DNA of 64,000 nucleotides from Clostridium nigeriense (GCF_900086595.1 NZ_LT575472.1:2063792-2127791); one strand, 5' to 3'; positions 36,003 through 44,655 are shown, counted from the first letter of the stretch. Made by a program: numbers and translations. The notes: generated by a model not told the origin, from the sequence alone.

Positions 36003-36183
36003 TTTGTAGTTATATTGGACATATGTATATAAATTTTAGTAAAACTTAGTTAAATAGACTAATATTAATAGATTAATTAGATTTTTATGTTTTTTCTAAC
36101 ATATTGAATAATCTATCAATTTGAATATATAGATTTTTAGTGTATTATATAATTAATAATATAAATAAAAAAGGAGAAGATAA

Positions 36184-37383
36184 ATGAAGACATTAGTAAT
36201 TAACTGTGGAAGCTCATCTTTAAAATATCAATTAATTGATATGGAAACAGAAGAATCCTTAGTGCAAGGATTAGTTGAAAGAATTGGTATTGATGGATCA
36301 ATTTTAACTCAAAAAGTTGAAGGAAAAAATAAGTATGTAATTGAAGAAAATATGCCAAATCATAAAACTGCTATTAAGCATGTATTAAATGCTTTAGTAA
36401 ATAAAGAACATAATATTATTGAATCTATGGATGAGATAGGTGCTGTAGGACATAGAGTAGTTCATGGTGGTGAAAAATATTCTCATTCAGTAATAATTGA
36501 TAACGAAGTTTTAGAATCTATTAGAGATTGTATATCTTTAGCACCACTACATAATCCTCCTAATATAATAGGTATTGAGGCATGTAGAGAACTTATGCCT
36601 AATACTCCTATGGTAGCTGTATTTGATACTGCTTTCCATCAAACTATGCCAAAAGAAGCTTATATATGTCCATTACCATATGAATTATATGAAAAATATG
36701 GTATTAGAAAATATGGTTTCCATGGAACTTCACATATGTACGTTTCACAAAAAATAGCAGAAGTTATGGGAAAAGATATTAAGGATTTAAAAATTGTTAC
36801 TTGCCATTTAGGAAATGGATGTTCTTTGGCTGCTGTAAAAGGTGGTAAATCAATAGATACTTCTATGGGATTTACACCCCTTGCTGGAGTTATGATGGGG
36901 ACTAGATCAGGAAGTATAGATCCTTCAGTTATTAGTTTCTTAATGGAGCAATATGACTATACAATTAATGATATTGATGAAATATTAAATAAGAAATCAG
37001 GGGTTTTGGGAATATCAGGAGTATCTTCTGACTTTAGAGATGTCTTAGCGGAATCTGAAAAAGGAAATAAAAGAGCAAAACTTGCTTTAGATATATTCCA
37101 TTATAAAGTGAGAGCGCAAATAGCTGCTTATGCTGGAATAATGGGAGGGGTAGATGTAATAGTATTTACTGCTGGAATAGGTGAAAATTCCGCTATTACA
37201 AGAAAAGAATGTCTAAGAGGATTAGAATTCCTTGGATTTGAAATTGATGATGAAAGAAACTCGATTAGAGGTAAGATCCAAGAAATATCAACTGATACTT
37301 CAAAAGTTAAAGTATATGAAATTCCTACAAATGAAGAACTTATGATTGCTAGAGACACAGTTAAATTAGTTTCTAAACTTTAA
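36184..37383 (+). CDS. ackA: Acetate kinase
   Basis: This 399-residue ASKHA-family kinase converts acetyl phosphate and ADP to acetate and ATP, the main energy-conserving step of clostridial fermentation. Signatures are [12 protein letters not shown] (residues 5-16), the substrate-site GHRVVHGGE near 91, the catalytic region [10 protein letters not shown] near 148, HLGNGCS near 208 and FTAGIGENS near 326. AAGGAGAAG precedes the ATG. The usual upstream partner pta is absent: the neighbour is a divergent HAD gene. A clear terminator makes ackA monocistronic. Confidence 0.96.
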   Translation: MKTLVINCGSSSLKYQLIDMETEESLVQGLVERIGIDGSILTQKVEGKNKYVIEENMPNHKTAIKHVLNALVNKEHNIIESMDEIGAVGHRVVHGGEKYSHSVIIDNEVLESIRDCISLAPLHNPPNIIGIEACRELMPNTPMVAVFDTAFHQTMPKEAYICPLPYELYEKYGIRKYGFHGTSHMYVSQKIAEVMGKDIKDLKIVTCHLGNGCSLAAVKGGKSIDTSMGFTPLAGVMMGTRSGSIDPSVISFLMEQYDYTINDIDEILNKKSGVLGISGVSSDFRDVLAESEKGNKRAKLALDIFHYKVRAQIAAYAGIMGGVDVIVFTAGIGENSAITRKECLRGLEFLGFEIDDERNSIRGKIQEISTDTSKVKVYEIPTNEELMIARDTVKLVSKL

Positions 37384-37384
37384 T

Positions 37385-37418
37385 AAATAAGGCAGGTAAA
37401 TAACCTGCCTTATTTTTC
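37385..37418 (+). terminator. Terminator after ackA
   Basis: AAATAAGGCAGGT pairs with ACCTGCCTTATTT around AAATA, followed by TT. Confidence 0.9.
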
Positions 37419-37541
37419 TATAAAACAAGATATGAAATTAAATTGAATAAAATTAAATATTGTAAAATTTAAAATAAAAGTAAGTAAATTAAAGCAAACA
37501 AAAGATAAAATAAAGCTATTAGATTTATTTAAATTTGTAAA

Positions 37542-37556
37542 TGATAATTATTATTA
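37542..37556 (+). promoter_or_regulatory. Fur-like box upstream of the DUF1450 gene
   Basis: TGATAATTATTATTA matches the Fur consensus TGATAATNATTATCA at 13 of 14 informative positions, 45 bases before the proposed DUF1450 start. Confidence 0.4.
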
Positions 37557-37600
37557 ATATAATAAAGAAAAAGGTAATTGTAATGAAAAAGGAGAAAAAT

Positions 37601-37792
37601 ATGATATCTGTTTGTCCCATTTGTTCAGGAATTGATGTAAATAAATTAGAATTAAAATTTGGATCTGAAAATGTTGAAGTAGGATGTATAGGAGAATGTG
37701 GTGGTAGAGATGGTTTAACCATAGGCTATGCTAATGGTAAGTATATTGAAGCTGAAACAGAAGAACAATTTATTAGTGAAATTGAAGAGTAA
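37601..37792 (+). CDS. DUF1450 family small Cys protein
   Basis: This 63-residue protein has CPICSG at residues 5-10 and GCIGECGG near 28-35, a pattern of the DUF1450 (YuzB-like) family with a thioredoxin-like ferredoxin fold. A C-terminal NGKYIEAETEEQFISEIEE follows. The frame extends to 37541, but AAAAAGGAG at 37586-37594 sits 6 bases before the ATG at 37601, which also aligns with family length. The cysteines may bind metal or an Fe-S centre. Function is unknown. A Fur-like box lies upstream. Confidence 0.75.
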   Translation: MISVCPICSGIDVNKLELKFGSENVEVGCIGECGGRDGLTIGYANGKYIEAETEEQFISEIEE

Positions 37793-37796
37793 ATTT

Positions 37797-37835
37797 AAAA
37801 CCCTAGCGAGAATTCCTAGGGTTTTTGATTTTTTT
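37797..37835 (+). terminator. Terminator after the DUF1450 gene
   Basis: AAAACCCTAG (37797-37806) pairs with CTAGGGTTTT (37816-37825), followed by TGATTTTTTT. Confidence 0.88.
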
Positions 37836-37874
37836 AAAATTTAAATGTATTATAGTTTGGTAAGGAGTGATAAA

Positions 37875-38750
37875 ATGAATGATTTAAGTAACAGAGTTAA
37901 AGGAATAATATTTATAACTTTTTCAGCCTTTGGATTTGCAGGAATGTCAGCTTTTGTTAAACTTGCAGGGGAATTACCTTCCTTCCAAAAAACTTTTTTT
38001 AGAAATTTAGTTTCTTGTATAATTGCTCTAATATTCATTATAAAAAATAAGGAGAGTTTCTTTGGTAAAAAGGAAAGTCAAAAGTTATTAATATTAAGAT
38101 CTACTTTAGGTACAATAGGAATAGTTCTTAATTATTATTCAATTGATAAATTGATACTATCAGATGCTAATATGCTTAATAAACTAAGCCCATTTTTTGT
38201 AATAATTTTTTCAGCCTTATTTTTAGGAGAAAAAATTAACTTGAAACAGATTATAGCTATAATAATTGCTTTTATAGGAGCATTGTTTATAATTAAGCCA
38301 AGCTTCAATTTAGATATGTTTCCATTTATTATTGGAATCTTAGGTGCCGTTTTTGCAGCAGGTGCATATACTTGTTTAAGAACCTTAGGTTCTAAAGAAA
38401 AGCATTATACAATAGTATTTTATTTTTCATTATTTTCATTAATAGTAATTTTCCCTTTTATGATGGCAGTATATAGACCTATGACATCATTACAGTTATT
38501 CTATCTATTAATGGCAGGAGTTTTTGCTAGTGTAGGGCAATTTGGTATTACTATAGCATATAAATATGCTCCAGCTAAGGAAATATCAATTTTTGATTAT
38601 TCTAATATAATATTTTCTGCTGTAATTAGCTTTATTGTTTTTGGTGCTTTACCAGATACATTAAGCTTTATTGGATATGGAGTAATTTTTATAGCTTCAC
38701 TATATATGTTTATATATAATAAAAAATTAGATAAAGTAGAAGGAAAGTAA
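37875..38750 (+). CDS. EamA/DMT-family transporter
   Basis: This 291-residue protein has ten evenly spaced hydrophobic helices forming two EamA repeats (about 8-140 and 155-285). This is the usual 10-TM topology of drug/metabolite transporters that export amino acids, sugars or other metabolites. FFRNLVSCIIALI, LNKLSPFFVIIFSALFLGEKI and the second-repeat counterpart are typical. The ATG at 37875, after AAGGAGTGAT, is preferred over an upstream in-frame ATG at 37845. Substrate unknown. Confidence 0.87.
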   Translation: MNDLSNRVKGIIFITFSAFGFAGMSAFVKLAGELPSFQKTFFRNLVSCIIALIFIIKNKESFFGKKESQKLLILRSTLGTIGIVLNYYSIDKLILSDANMLNKLSPFFVIIFSALFLGEKINLKQIIAIIIAFIGALFIIKPSFNLDMFPFIIGILGAVFAAGAYTCLRTLGSKEKHYTIVFYFSLFSLIVIFPFMMAVYRPMTSLQLFYLLMAGVFASVGQFGITIAYKYAPAKEISIFDYSNIIFSAVISFIVFGALPDTLSFIGYGVIFIASLYMFIYNKKLDKVEGK

Positions 38751-38819
38751 TTTATATTTAAACATTTATTGACAAATTTCATATAATGAAATATATCAAT
38801 GTTTATTAGGTGTATAAAA

Positions 38820-39212
38820 TTGATAGGATTTATTATTATTGGTCATGGAAAGTTTGCTTCTGGAATATATAGTGCTTGTAGATCCTATAAGAATAATTAT
38901 TGTAATGTCAGAGTAATTGATTTTCCTGGTAATGATATACTTAAATTAGACAATAGTATTAAAGAAGCTTTTAATGAACTAGATAGATATGATAGCATAG
39001 TAGTATTTTGTGATTTATACGAAGGAAGTCCATTTAAGAGTATTATTACCAATTTAAATTATAATAATAAATATATAGTTTTATCTGGTGTAAATTTACC
39101 AATAGTATTGGAAGGTATTACAATAGGGCAATATAAAAAATGTGATGCATACAATTTAGTTAAAATTTTAAAAAAACAATTTCCTGAAACTTTATATTTA
39201 AATATTAGTTAG
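38820..39212 (+). CDS. Orphan PTS EIIA component, mannose family (TTG start)
   Basis: This 130-residue protein has the mannose-class EIIA fold. The start IGFIIIGHGKFASGI carries the phospho-accepting histidine in GHG, and VFCDLYEGSPFKSI and LSGVNLPIVLE match the later strands. It would accept phosphate from HPr. No EIIB, EIIC, EIID or PTS regulator is adjacent, so it is an orphan. The frame reaches an ATG at 38799, but the family start coincides with the TTG at 38820, 7-8 bases after TTAGGTG. Either could be used. Confidence 0.8.
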   Translation: MIGFIIIGHGKFASGIYSACRSYKNNYCNVRVIDFPGNDILKLDNSIKEAFNELDRYDSIVVFCDLYEGSPFKSIITNLNYNNKYIVLSGVNLPIVLEGITIGQYKKCDAYNLVKILKKQFPETLYLNIS

Positions 39213-39214
39213 TA

Positions 39215-39250
39215 ATAAAATAATCCTCCATTTGGAGGATTATTTTATTT
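39215..39250. terminator. Bidirectional terminator between EIIA and yqeY
   Basis: AAATAATCCTCC pairs with GGAGGATTATTT around ATTT, flanked by A- and T-runs on the two sides. Confidence 0.9.
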
Positions 39251-39682
39251 AAGAATATCTTTTACCATTGGGTTAATTTTAGATCTATCAAATTTACCAT
39301 TAACCTTTGGCATTATTTCTTTCATTATTTTTCCCATATCAGAAGGACCATAATTTCCATTTGAAATTATTTCTTTAAGCATTTCTTTAACTTCATCTTC
39401 GCTTAATTGTGCAGGAAGATAAGGAGTAAGTAAAGTAATTGCAAAATTACCTTCGTCTATCTTAGATTCATCATTTAATTGGATAGCATATTGAAGAGTT
39501 TCTTTTACCTGTTTAAGTTGCTTTTCTATAATTTTAATAACTATTTCATCAGTAGCATCTTTTCTTTCATTTACTTCATATGCTTTAATTTCAGCATTAA
39601 CTAATCTCAATACACTTACTGTTTGTTTATCTCTAGCTTTCATTGCAGCTATTTCATTTTTTTTCAGTTCTTCTTTTAACAT
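39245..39682 (-). CDS. yqeY: GatB/YqeY domain protein
   Basis: This 145-residue protein is a stand-alone YqeY domain, the tRNA-contacting helical module also found at the C-terminus of GatB. Typical stretches are MKARDKQTVSVLRLVNAEIK, LLTPYLPAQLSEDEV and GPSDMGKIMKEIMPKVNGKFDRS. The free form is widespread and presumed to bind tRNA or assist amidotransfer, but its exact role is unsettled. In many Firmicutes yqeY follows rpsU; here no rpsU is adjacent. Confidence 0.92.
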   Translation of the reverse strand: MLKEELKKNEIAAMKARDKQTVSVLRLVNAEIKAYEVNERKDATDEIVIKIIEKQLKQVKETLQYAIQLNDESKIDEGNFAITLLTPYLPAQLSEDEVKEMLKEIISNGNYGPSDMGKIMKEIMPKVNGKFDRSKINPMVKDILK

Positions 39683-39777
39683 AACTTCACCTCAAAATAT
39701 TAATTATAATAAACTAAGTTTATCATAGTATAAATTATAACTTTATTAAAATATTATTTCAACAATGGAAAGCTTAA

Positions 39778-40638
39778 CTATTTTAATATAATTCTTTTTC
39801 CAATAGGAACTGCTTTTGAATTAGGACCATGACCTAAATCAGAAGTTTTTATAATAGAAAAATCATAATCTTTCAATTTATTTAATATTAACTTTTCTAA
39901 CTCCAATTCATCATAAGTTTTCTCGAATTCAGTAAAGGTTCCTAAAATTAGTCCTTTAATTTTAGAAAATGCTCCAATCTGTTTGTACTGTGTAATGAAA
40001 GTTGAAATTTTATTAATATCACCACTTAAAGCTTCTAAAAATAAAATTTTGTTTTCAAATGATGGCATATATTCAGTTCCTGCTAGCTTTAAGAAACAGC
40101 GTATATTTCCTCCTATTAAAGTACCTTCCATATAATTTCCTCTTATAAATTTATAATTAACTTCTCTTAACATGTCAGTATCTTTAAAAAAAACTTCTTT
40201 AAAATATTTAATTTGATTTTCGCTATCTTCTCTTATTAGGTTTCTAAGTTGATAATTAAAATTAATTGAATTTGTTTTAGTATATAGTGAATTTAAAATA
40301 ACAGTTAAATCACTATAACCAATAAAGGGAATATTAGAGTTTAAAATTATATCATAGTTTAAATAATCTAAAATTTCATTACATAAATCTCCACCAGATA
40401 AATCAAATATAGCTTTAATATTTTTATTATTATATAAATTCATAAGTTCATTAGCCCTGAATTTTTCATCCTCAGTATTGTTATTACTATTTTTATATAA
40501 AGCCTTTGAAATAACTACATTTAAATTTAAAGAGTATAATAAATCAGTCAAAGTATTTACTTTTTCTTTTGTATCATTGCTTAGCCCATTAGAACATGAA
40601 ATTAATCCAATAGTATCATTTTCTTTTAAAATGCTCAT
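39778..40638 (-). CDS. S66-family serine peptidase (LD-carboxypeptidase/MccF-like)
   Basis: This 286-residue protein has the S66 catalytic triad: S109 in GYSDLT, E202 in LFLEALSGD and H270 in DLGHGPNS. The family includes LD-carboxypeptidases that cut muropeptide tetrapeptides at L-Lys/DAP-D-Ala, and MccF enzymes that inactivate peptidyl-nucleotide antibiotics. Both halves of the fold are present, with no signal peptide, which fits a cytosolic role in cell-wall recycling or toxin immunity. Its start is preceded by GGAGGGG on the reverse strand. Confidence 0.87.
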   Translation of the reverse strand: MSILKENDTIGLISCSNGLSNDTKEKVNTLTDLLYSLNLNVVISKALYKNSNNNTEDEKFRANELMNLYNNKNIKAIFDLSGGDLCNEILDYLNYDIILNSNIPFIGYSDLTVILNSLYTKTNSINFNYQLRNLIREDSENQIKYFKEVFFKDTDMLREVNYKFIRGNYMEGTLIGGNIRCFLKLAGTEYMPSFENKILFLEALSGDINKISTFITQYKQIGAFSKIKGLILGTFTEFEKTYDELELEKLILNKLKDYDFSIIKTSDLGHGPNSKAVPIGKRIILK

Positions 40639-40793
40639 TTTGCCCCTCCTATTGAGTATGGTTTCTTAAATTATATAAAATATAATAACTATTCTACATT
40701 TATATGAATTATATTTCAAATTTAAAGTATTTAAGAATAATAAAAATAAATAGGGAATAGTCTATAAGGTATAAGTTTATTGTTGGAGGATAT

Positions 40794-41201
40794 ATGAAAT
40801 ACAAACTTTATGTAAGTGGATGTTGTAATAACACTCGAAATTTAGACAGCGATATGGGGATTGGTGGAGTAATTTTAAATGACAATTGTAAAGAAGTTAT
40901 TTTTTCTAAAGATGTCGGAAAGGGAACTGTGATAGAAGCTCATGTACATGCAATTTTATATGGAATTGAAGAAATAATTAATAATGGTGATGTAAGTAGT
41001 ATAGAGGTCTATAGTACAAATTTAATGATAATAAACTATATGAATAATAAAATTATAGATATACCTATAAGGATTAAACCAATTATCAGAAATTTGATGG
41101 AATTTACAGAAAAATTAAAATTAAGCATAAATTATGAGTATTTAGAAGTAAATGACTACAAATATGTGAGAAACTTAGCTGAAGAGGCTTTAAGGATATA
41201 A
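40794..41201 (+). CDS. RNase H-like fold protein lacking acidic catalytic residues
   Basis: This 135-residue protein follows the RNase H fold: strand YKLYVSGC, GIGGVILN, helix HAILYGIEEI, strand VEVYSTN-type and the C-terminal VRNLAEEAL helix. At the positions expected for the four catalytic acids I read Ser in YVSG (normally YVDG), His in the helix before AILYGIE (normally Glu), Thr in YSTN (normally YSDS), and Glu in AEEAL (normally ADxL). It is therefore probably not a nuclease but may still bind nucleic acid. GGAGGATAT precedes the ATG. Confidence 0.65.
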   Translation: MKYKLYVSGCCNNTRNLDSDMGIGGVILNDNCKEVIFSKDVGKGTVIEAHVHAILYGIEEIINNGDVSSIEVYSTNLMIINYMNNKIIDIPIRIKPIIRNLMEFTEKLKLSINYEYLEVNDYKYVRNLAEEALRI

Positions 41202-41239
41202 GAAAAATTTGTAAAGTTTGATGAAAAGTAGTAAACTAT

Positions 41240-41254
41240 ATATAATAATTATTA
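41240..41254 (+). promoter_or_regulatory. PerR-like box before superoxide reductase gene
   Basis: ATATAATAATTATTA matches the PerR consensus TTATAATNATTATAA at 12 of 14 informative positions. It lies 19 bases before the start of a peroxide/superoxide defence gene. In C. acetobutylicum PerR controls desulfoferrodoxin, so the placement is sensible, but the motif is pure A+T. Confidence 0.35.
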
Positions 41255-41273
41255 TTAATAAGGAGTGATTTTA

Positions 41274-41654
41274 ATGGTAAAAAAATTACAAGTGTACAAA
41301 TGTGAAATTTGTGGTAACATGGTGGAAATATTAAATGACGCTGGTGGAACTTTAGTTTGCTGTGGTAAGCCAATGACATTATTGAATGAAAATACTGTTG
41401 ATGCAGCAGTAGAAAAACATATACCAGTAGCAGAGGAAAAAGACGGAGAATTGCTAGTTAAAGTTGGCGAAGTTGAACATCCTATGGTAGATGAACACTT
41501 TATTCAATGGGTAGAGGTAATAACTAAGGATGGACAGGTTCTAAGACAACACTTAAATCCAGGTGAAAAACCAGTTGCTACATTCAAATTTAAAGGTGAT
41601 GTAGATAGAGTTAGAGAATACTGTAATCTACATGGATTATGGAGTAATAAGTAA
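41274..41654 (+). CDS. dfx: Desulfoferrodoxin / superoxide reductase (2Fe-SOR)
   Basis: This 126-residue enzyme reduces superoxide to hydrogen peroxide without producing oxygen, typical of anaerobes. The N-terminal desulforedoxin centre has C10, C13, C29 and C30. The catalytic iron site has H49 (with E47 and K48 in EKHIP), H69, H75, C117 and H120 (YCNLHG). All ligands are intact. The ATG at 41274 after AAGGAGTGA is used rather than an ATG at 41265 too close to that site. A PerR-like box lies upstream and a terminator follows. Confidence 0.95.
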   Translation: MVKKLQVYKCEICGNMVEILNDAGGTLVCCGKPMTLLNENTVDAAVEKHIPVAEEKDGELLVKVGEVEHPMVDEHFIQWVEVITKDGQVLRQHLNPGEKPVATFKFKGDVDRVREYCNLHGLWSNK

Positions 41655-41659
41655 AAAGT

Positions 41660-41690
41660 TAGGCTATCTTTTATAGATAGCCTTTTATAT
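41660..41690 (+). terminator. Terminator after dfx
   Basis: AGGCTATC pairs with GATAGCCT around TTTTATA, followed by TTTATATTT. Confidence 0.88.
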
Positions 41691-41741
41691 TTCTTGAAAT
41701 TATTATAATATATAAGAAATAATATAAATGGAGGTCTACAA

Positions 41742-42893
41742 ATGAAAAAGTATTACGGTTTAACTACTTTTCTTACCTTTGGGGTTTTTAGTATTTTAAC
41801 AACTTTTTATTTCCCATATTTAAATCAAGAAATAGGGTTAACCCTTAGCGAAGTTGGGAGAGTAGTTTCAGTAGGAGCATTGTTTACTTTAATTTTTCAG
41901 CCAATACTTTCAAATAAGTTTTCTAAATCAGATAATAAAAATAGATTTATTCTTTTCTATTTAGTTTTAGTTTTTACAGCTATAATAGGACTTATGGTTA
42001 TAAATAAAGATTTAACAATTTTATTTGCACCTATTTATGGAGGTATTTTAGGATCTTTAGCTGGTATTTTTGAAGTATATATTGAAGAACTCTGTATAAA
42101 AAGTAAGTATGAATTCTCAGATATAAGAAAATGGGGATCTATTGGATATGCAATAATAGTATTTATTTCTGGAATTGTTATAAATAAATTTGGATACAAA
42201 ATTCTCCATATAATTGCTCTAATAATGATAGTTTCAATGATGGCAGTTATTTTATTTAAATTTAAAGATACTATACAGATTAGAAAAAATAATAGTAAGA
42301 TTAAATTCATAGACTTATTTAAGAATAGGAATATTATCTTACTTATAGTAGTTGTTTTTTTAGGAATGGGTAGTTATATGGGATTAGATTTTGCTTATTC
42401 ATCTTATTTAGTTGATATAGTAGGAGATGTAAATAAAGCAAATGAAATATATAGTAGTTCTATAAGTTTTAGAGTTGTTATTGAGTTTTTTTCTTTTATG
42501 ATAATATCTAAATATTTAATTAATTCTAATAGTAAAAAATGCTTAACAATAGCCTTATCTATAGCAGCAATAAAAATATTACTGTTTTCTACTGGAAATG
42601 TATTTTTAATAGTTATAGGGGATCAATTACATGGCATTATGTATGGATTATATTTAAGCTTTTTATTTAAATATCTAAGGGATATTTTAAGTCATGATTC
42701 AATTGCTACTTCCTTTGCAGTTTTGTCAGTACTAAGTACTGGTGGATCTAACTTTATTTATCCATCTATATATAGCCTAGTTCAAGATATGTTTGGTTAC
42801 TTTGGGATGTACCTTTTAGGATTTATATTGATAATTATATCTGTTGTTATTTTCTTTATTTTCTTACCCAATCCCAAAAAAATATCTAGGTAA
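41742..42893 (+). CDS. MFS transporter (MFS_1-like, LacY/NucP-type)
   Basis: This 383-residue protein has about 12 hydrophobic helices in two halves separated by a basic loop (KFKDTIQIRKNNSKIKFIDLFK, about 185-205). The opening FLTFGVFSILTTFYFPYL and SDIRKWGSIGYAI near 128 resemble the MFS_1_like group, which includes sugar and nucleoside symporters. A GGAGGTCT site precedes the ATG. Substrate cannot be read. The stop lies 4 bases before the YgjP-type peptidase start, so the two are likely co-transcribed. Confidence 0.83.
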   Translation: MKKYYGLTTFLTFGVFSILTTFYFPYLNQEIGLTLSEVGRVVSVGALFTLIFQPILSNKFSKSDNKNRFILFYLVLVFTAIIGLMVINKDLTILFAPIYGGILGSLAGIFEVYIEELCIKSKYEFSDIRKWGSIGYAIIVFISGIVINKFGYKILHIIALIMIVSMMAVILFKFKDTIQIRKNNSKIKFIDLFKNRNIILLIVVVFLGMGSYMGLDFAYSSYLVDIVGDVNKANEIYSSSISFRVVIEFFSFMIISKYLINSNSKKCLTIALSIAAIKILLFSTGNVFLIVIGDQLHGIMYGLYLSFLFKYLRDILSHDSIATSFAVLSVLSTGGSNFIYPSIYSLVQDMFGYFGMYLLGFILIIISVVIFFIFLPNPKKISR

Positions 42894-42897
42894 AGTT

Positions 42898-43587
42898 ATG
42901 AGAAGATGTATTAAGTTAAAAGAAAAGGATATCTATTATAATTTGGTGCTAAAAGATAAAAAAAATATTTCTATAAAAATAAATAAAGATGGGGAAATTA
43001 TTGTTTATGCTCCTATAGGGATTAGTTATTCATATATTGAAACTCTATTAAGAAAAAAGCAAAATTGGATAATTAATAATGTAAATAATCTAAAAAACAG
43101 CTGTTATAATAAGGATGATAAGGTTATTTTCTTAGGAATTGAATATATAAGAAAAATAGAACAAGCAAATAAGGATAAAGTATATATAAAAGGTGATTTT
43201 GTTTATATAAAAACTAAAGAAATTAATAGTAAATATATAAATAAAGTATTAAGAGATTGGTATATAGAACAAGCTGAAAGCCTTCTTATTAATAGAGTAA
43301 ATAAGTTATCAATAAAAAATAATTTGTTACCTTCTAAAATTATAATAAAAAACCAGAAATCAAGGTGGGGAAGCTGTAATAGTAAAAAAGAAATACGATT
43401 AAATTGGCGGCTTATTTTAATGCCATATGATATAATAGATTACATCATAATACATGAATTATGTCATTTAAAACAAATGAATCATTCTAAAGAGTTTTGG
43501 AATCTAGTAGAAAGTATTGTTCCTAATTATAAAGAATTAGAGAAATGGCTTAAAGAAAATGGAAGATTAATTATTATGATAGAATAA
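42898..43587 (+). CDS. YgjP-like zinc metallopeptidase (M48/DUF45)
   Basis: This 229-residue protein matches the YgjP family: a beta-rich N-terminal half, the conserved SRWGSCNSKKEIRLNW segment (about 155-170) and the zinc motif HELCHL (HExxH type) followed by NHSKEFW, whose residues complete the site. Family members are cytosolic and mostly uncharacterised. The frame extends into the MFS gene to 42844. The ATG at 42898 avoids a 50-base overlap, though its ribosome binding site (CTAGGTAAAG) is weak and coupling to the MFS gene is likely. Confidence 0.83.
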   Translation: MRRCIKLKEKDIYYNLVLKDKKNISIKINKDGEIIVYAPIGISYSYIETLLRKKQNWIINNVNNLKNSCYNKDDKVIFLGIEYIRKIEQANKDKVYIKGDFVYIKTKEINSKYINKVLRDWYIEQAESLLINRVNKLSIKNNLLPSKIIIKNQKSRWGSCNSKKEIRLNWRLILMPYDIIDYIIIHELCHLKQMNHSKEFWNLVESIVPNYKELEKWLKENGRLIIMIE

Positions 43588-43685
43588 TATAGTTTTTTGA
43601 CAAAGATGAATAAATTATACTAGAAAAAGCTAATAAATAGCTTTATAATATATGTAATTACATTAGATAATATAAGGAGATTAAA

Positions 43686-43913
43686 ATGAGAGCAGTTTAT
43701 AGAAATCCAAAAGAATTAGCAACATGTTTAAAGGACTTAGTAGATAATTATTTGGAGTTTTTAATAAGTTATGATGAACTAGAGGAAAAAGTGAAAAAGA
43801 TAGTTTCAGCAAATGGAGATAGAGTTTATAGGGATGGAATATTTTCTTCAAAGTTATATCCATACTTAGGTGATGAAAGAGTAGAAATTATTAACAAAAT
43901 TATTAAAAATTAA
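43686..43913 (+). CDS. Small conserved clostridial protein (TIGR04540-like)
   Basis: A 75-residue protein, MRAVYRNPKELATCLKDLVD at the start, then a charged helix and a short basic C-terminus. It resembles the small TIGR04540 family seen in clostridia, whose function is unknown. TAAGGAGAT precedes the ATG and a strong terminator follows, making it an independent short transcript or the end of one. Family assignment is from memory and moderate. Confidence 0.65.
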   Translation: MRAVYRNPKELATCLKDLVDNYLEFLISYDELEEKVKKIVSANGDRVYRDGIFSSKLYPYLGDERVEIINKIIKN

Positions 43914-43916
43914 AAT

Positions 43917-43957
43917 AAACCTCCTTAAAGATTAGTATTCTTTAAGGAGGTTTTATA
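43917..43957 (+). terminator. Terminator after the small conserved gene
   Basis: AAACCTCCTTAAAGA pairs with TCTTTAAGGAGGTTT, followed by TATAATC. Confidence 0.88.
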
Positions 43958-43976
43958 ATCTTATAAAGGGGTAACT

Positions 43977-44597
43977 ATGATGAGAGAAGAGATATTAAAA
44001 TTATTTGAAAATTATAATCCATATATTAATGGATGGGAAAGTATGAAAAGAGCTTCAGTAGCTATACTAATGGTTGATATAGATAATAAAACCAATATAG
44101 TTTTTCAAGTTAGAGCACTACACATGAGAAATCAACCAGGTGACATATCATTACCTGGCGGAAAAATTGAAGAAAATGAGAATCCAAAAAAAACTGTAAT
44201 AAGAGAAGTTTGTGAAGAGTTAGGATTAATAAAAAGTGATTTTCATATAGCTCAAGAATTAGATTTACTTGTAACCCATTATGGATTAATAGTCCATCCA
44301 TTTTTAGGATATATAAAAAATTTAAATAATATAAAAATTAATAAAGATGAGGTTGATCATATATTTTTTGTGCCAATTGAAAATTTAATTAATATAGAAC
44401 CTTTACAAATATTAAGTGAAATAAATGTAAGTAGAAGTGAAATTTTCCCCTACAATTTAATTAATGGTGGAGAAAATTATAATTTTAAAAAAGGTACTTA
44501 TAAGTCTTTGTTTTATATTTATAAAAACTATACTATTTGGGGAATGACAGCTTTAATAGTAGAAAATTTTATAAACTTTATAAAGAAAAACAATTGA
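43977..44597 (+). CDS. Nudix hydrolase, CoA pyrophosphatase-type
   Basis: This 206-residue protein has a Nudix box beginning LPGGKIEENENP and continuing VIREVCEELGL (about 60-84). It is preceded by QVRALHMRNQPGDIS, which corresponds to the UPF0035 signature of CoA diphosphatases (NudL/YeaB, PCD1). These release 4'-phosphopantetheine and 3',5'-ADP from CoA. Compared with the consensus the region before the box is slightly divergent, so another substrate is possible. Two consecutive ATGs (43977, 43980) follow AAAGGGGT; the first is used. Confidence 0.8.
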   Translation: MMREEILKLFENYNPYINGWESMKRASVAILMVDIDNKTNIVFQVRALHMRNQPGDISLPGGKIEENENPKKTVIREVCEELGLIKSDFHIAQELDLLVTHYGLIVHPFLGYIKNLNNIKINKDEVDHIFFVPIENLINIEPLQILSEINVSRSEIFPYNLINGGENYNFKKGTYKSLFYIYKNYTIWGMTALIVENFINFIKKNN

Positions 44598-44608
44598 AAA
44601 TATATATT

Positions 44609-44634
44609 TAGGGCTGCTTAAAACAGCCCTTTAA
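44609..44634. terminator. Terminator-like hairpin between Nudix and permease genes
   Basis: AGGGCTG pairs with CAGCCCT around CTTAAAA, followed by TTAACTTTAA. The T-run is short, but it lies between two convergent genes. Confidence 0.65.
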
Positions 44635-44655
44635 CTTTAAAATTATATATTATAA

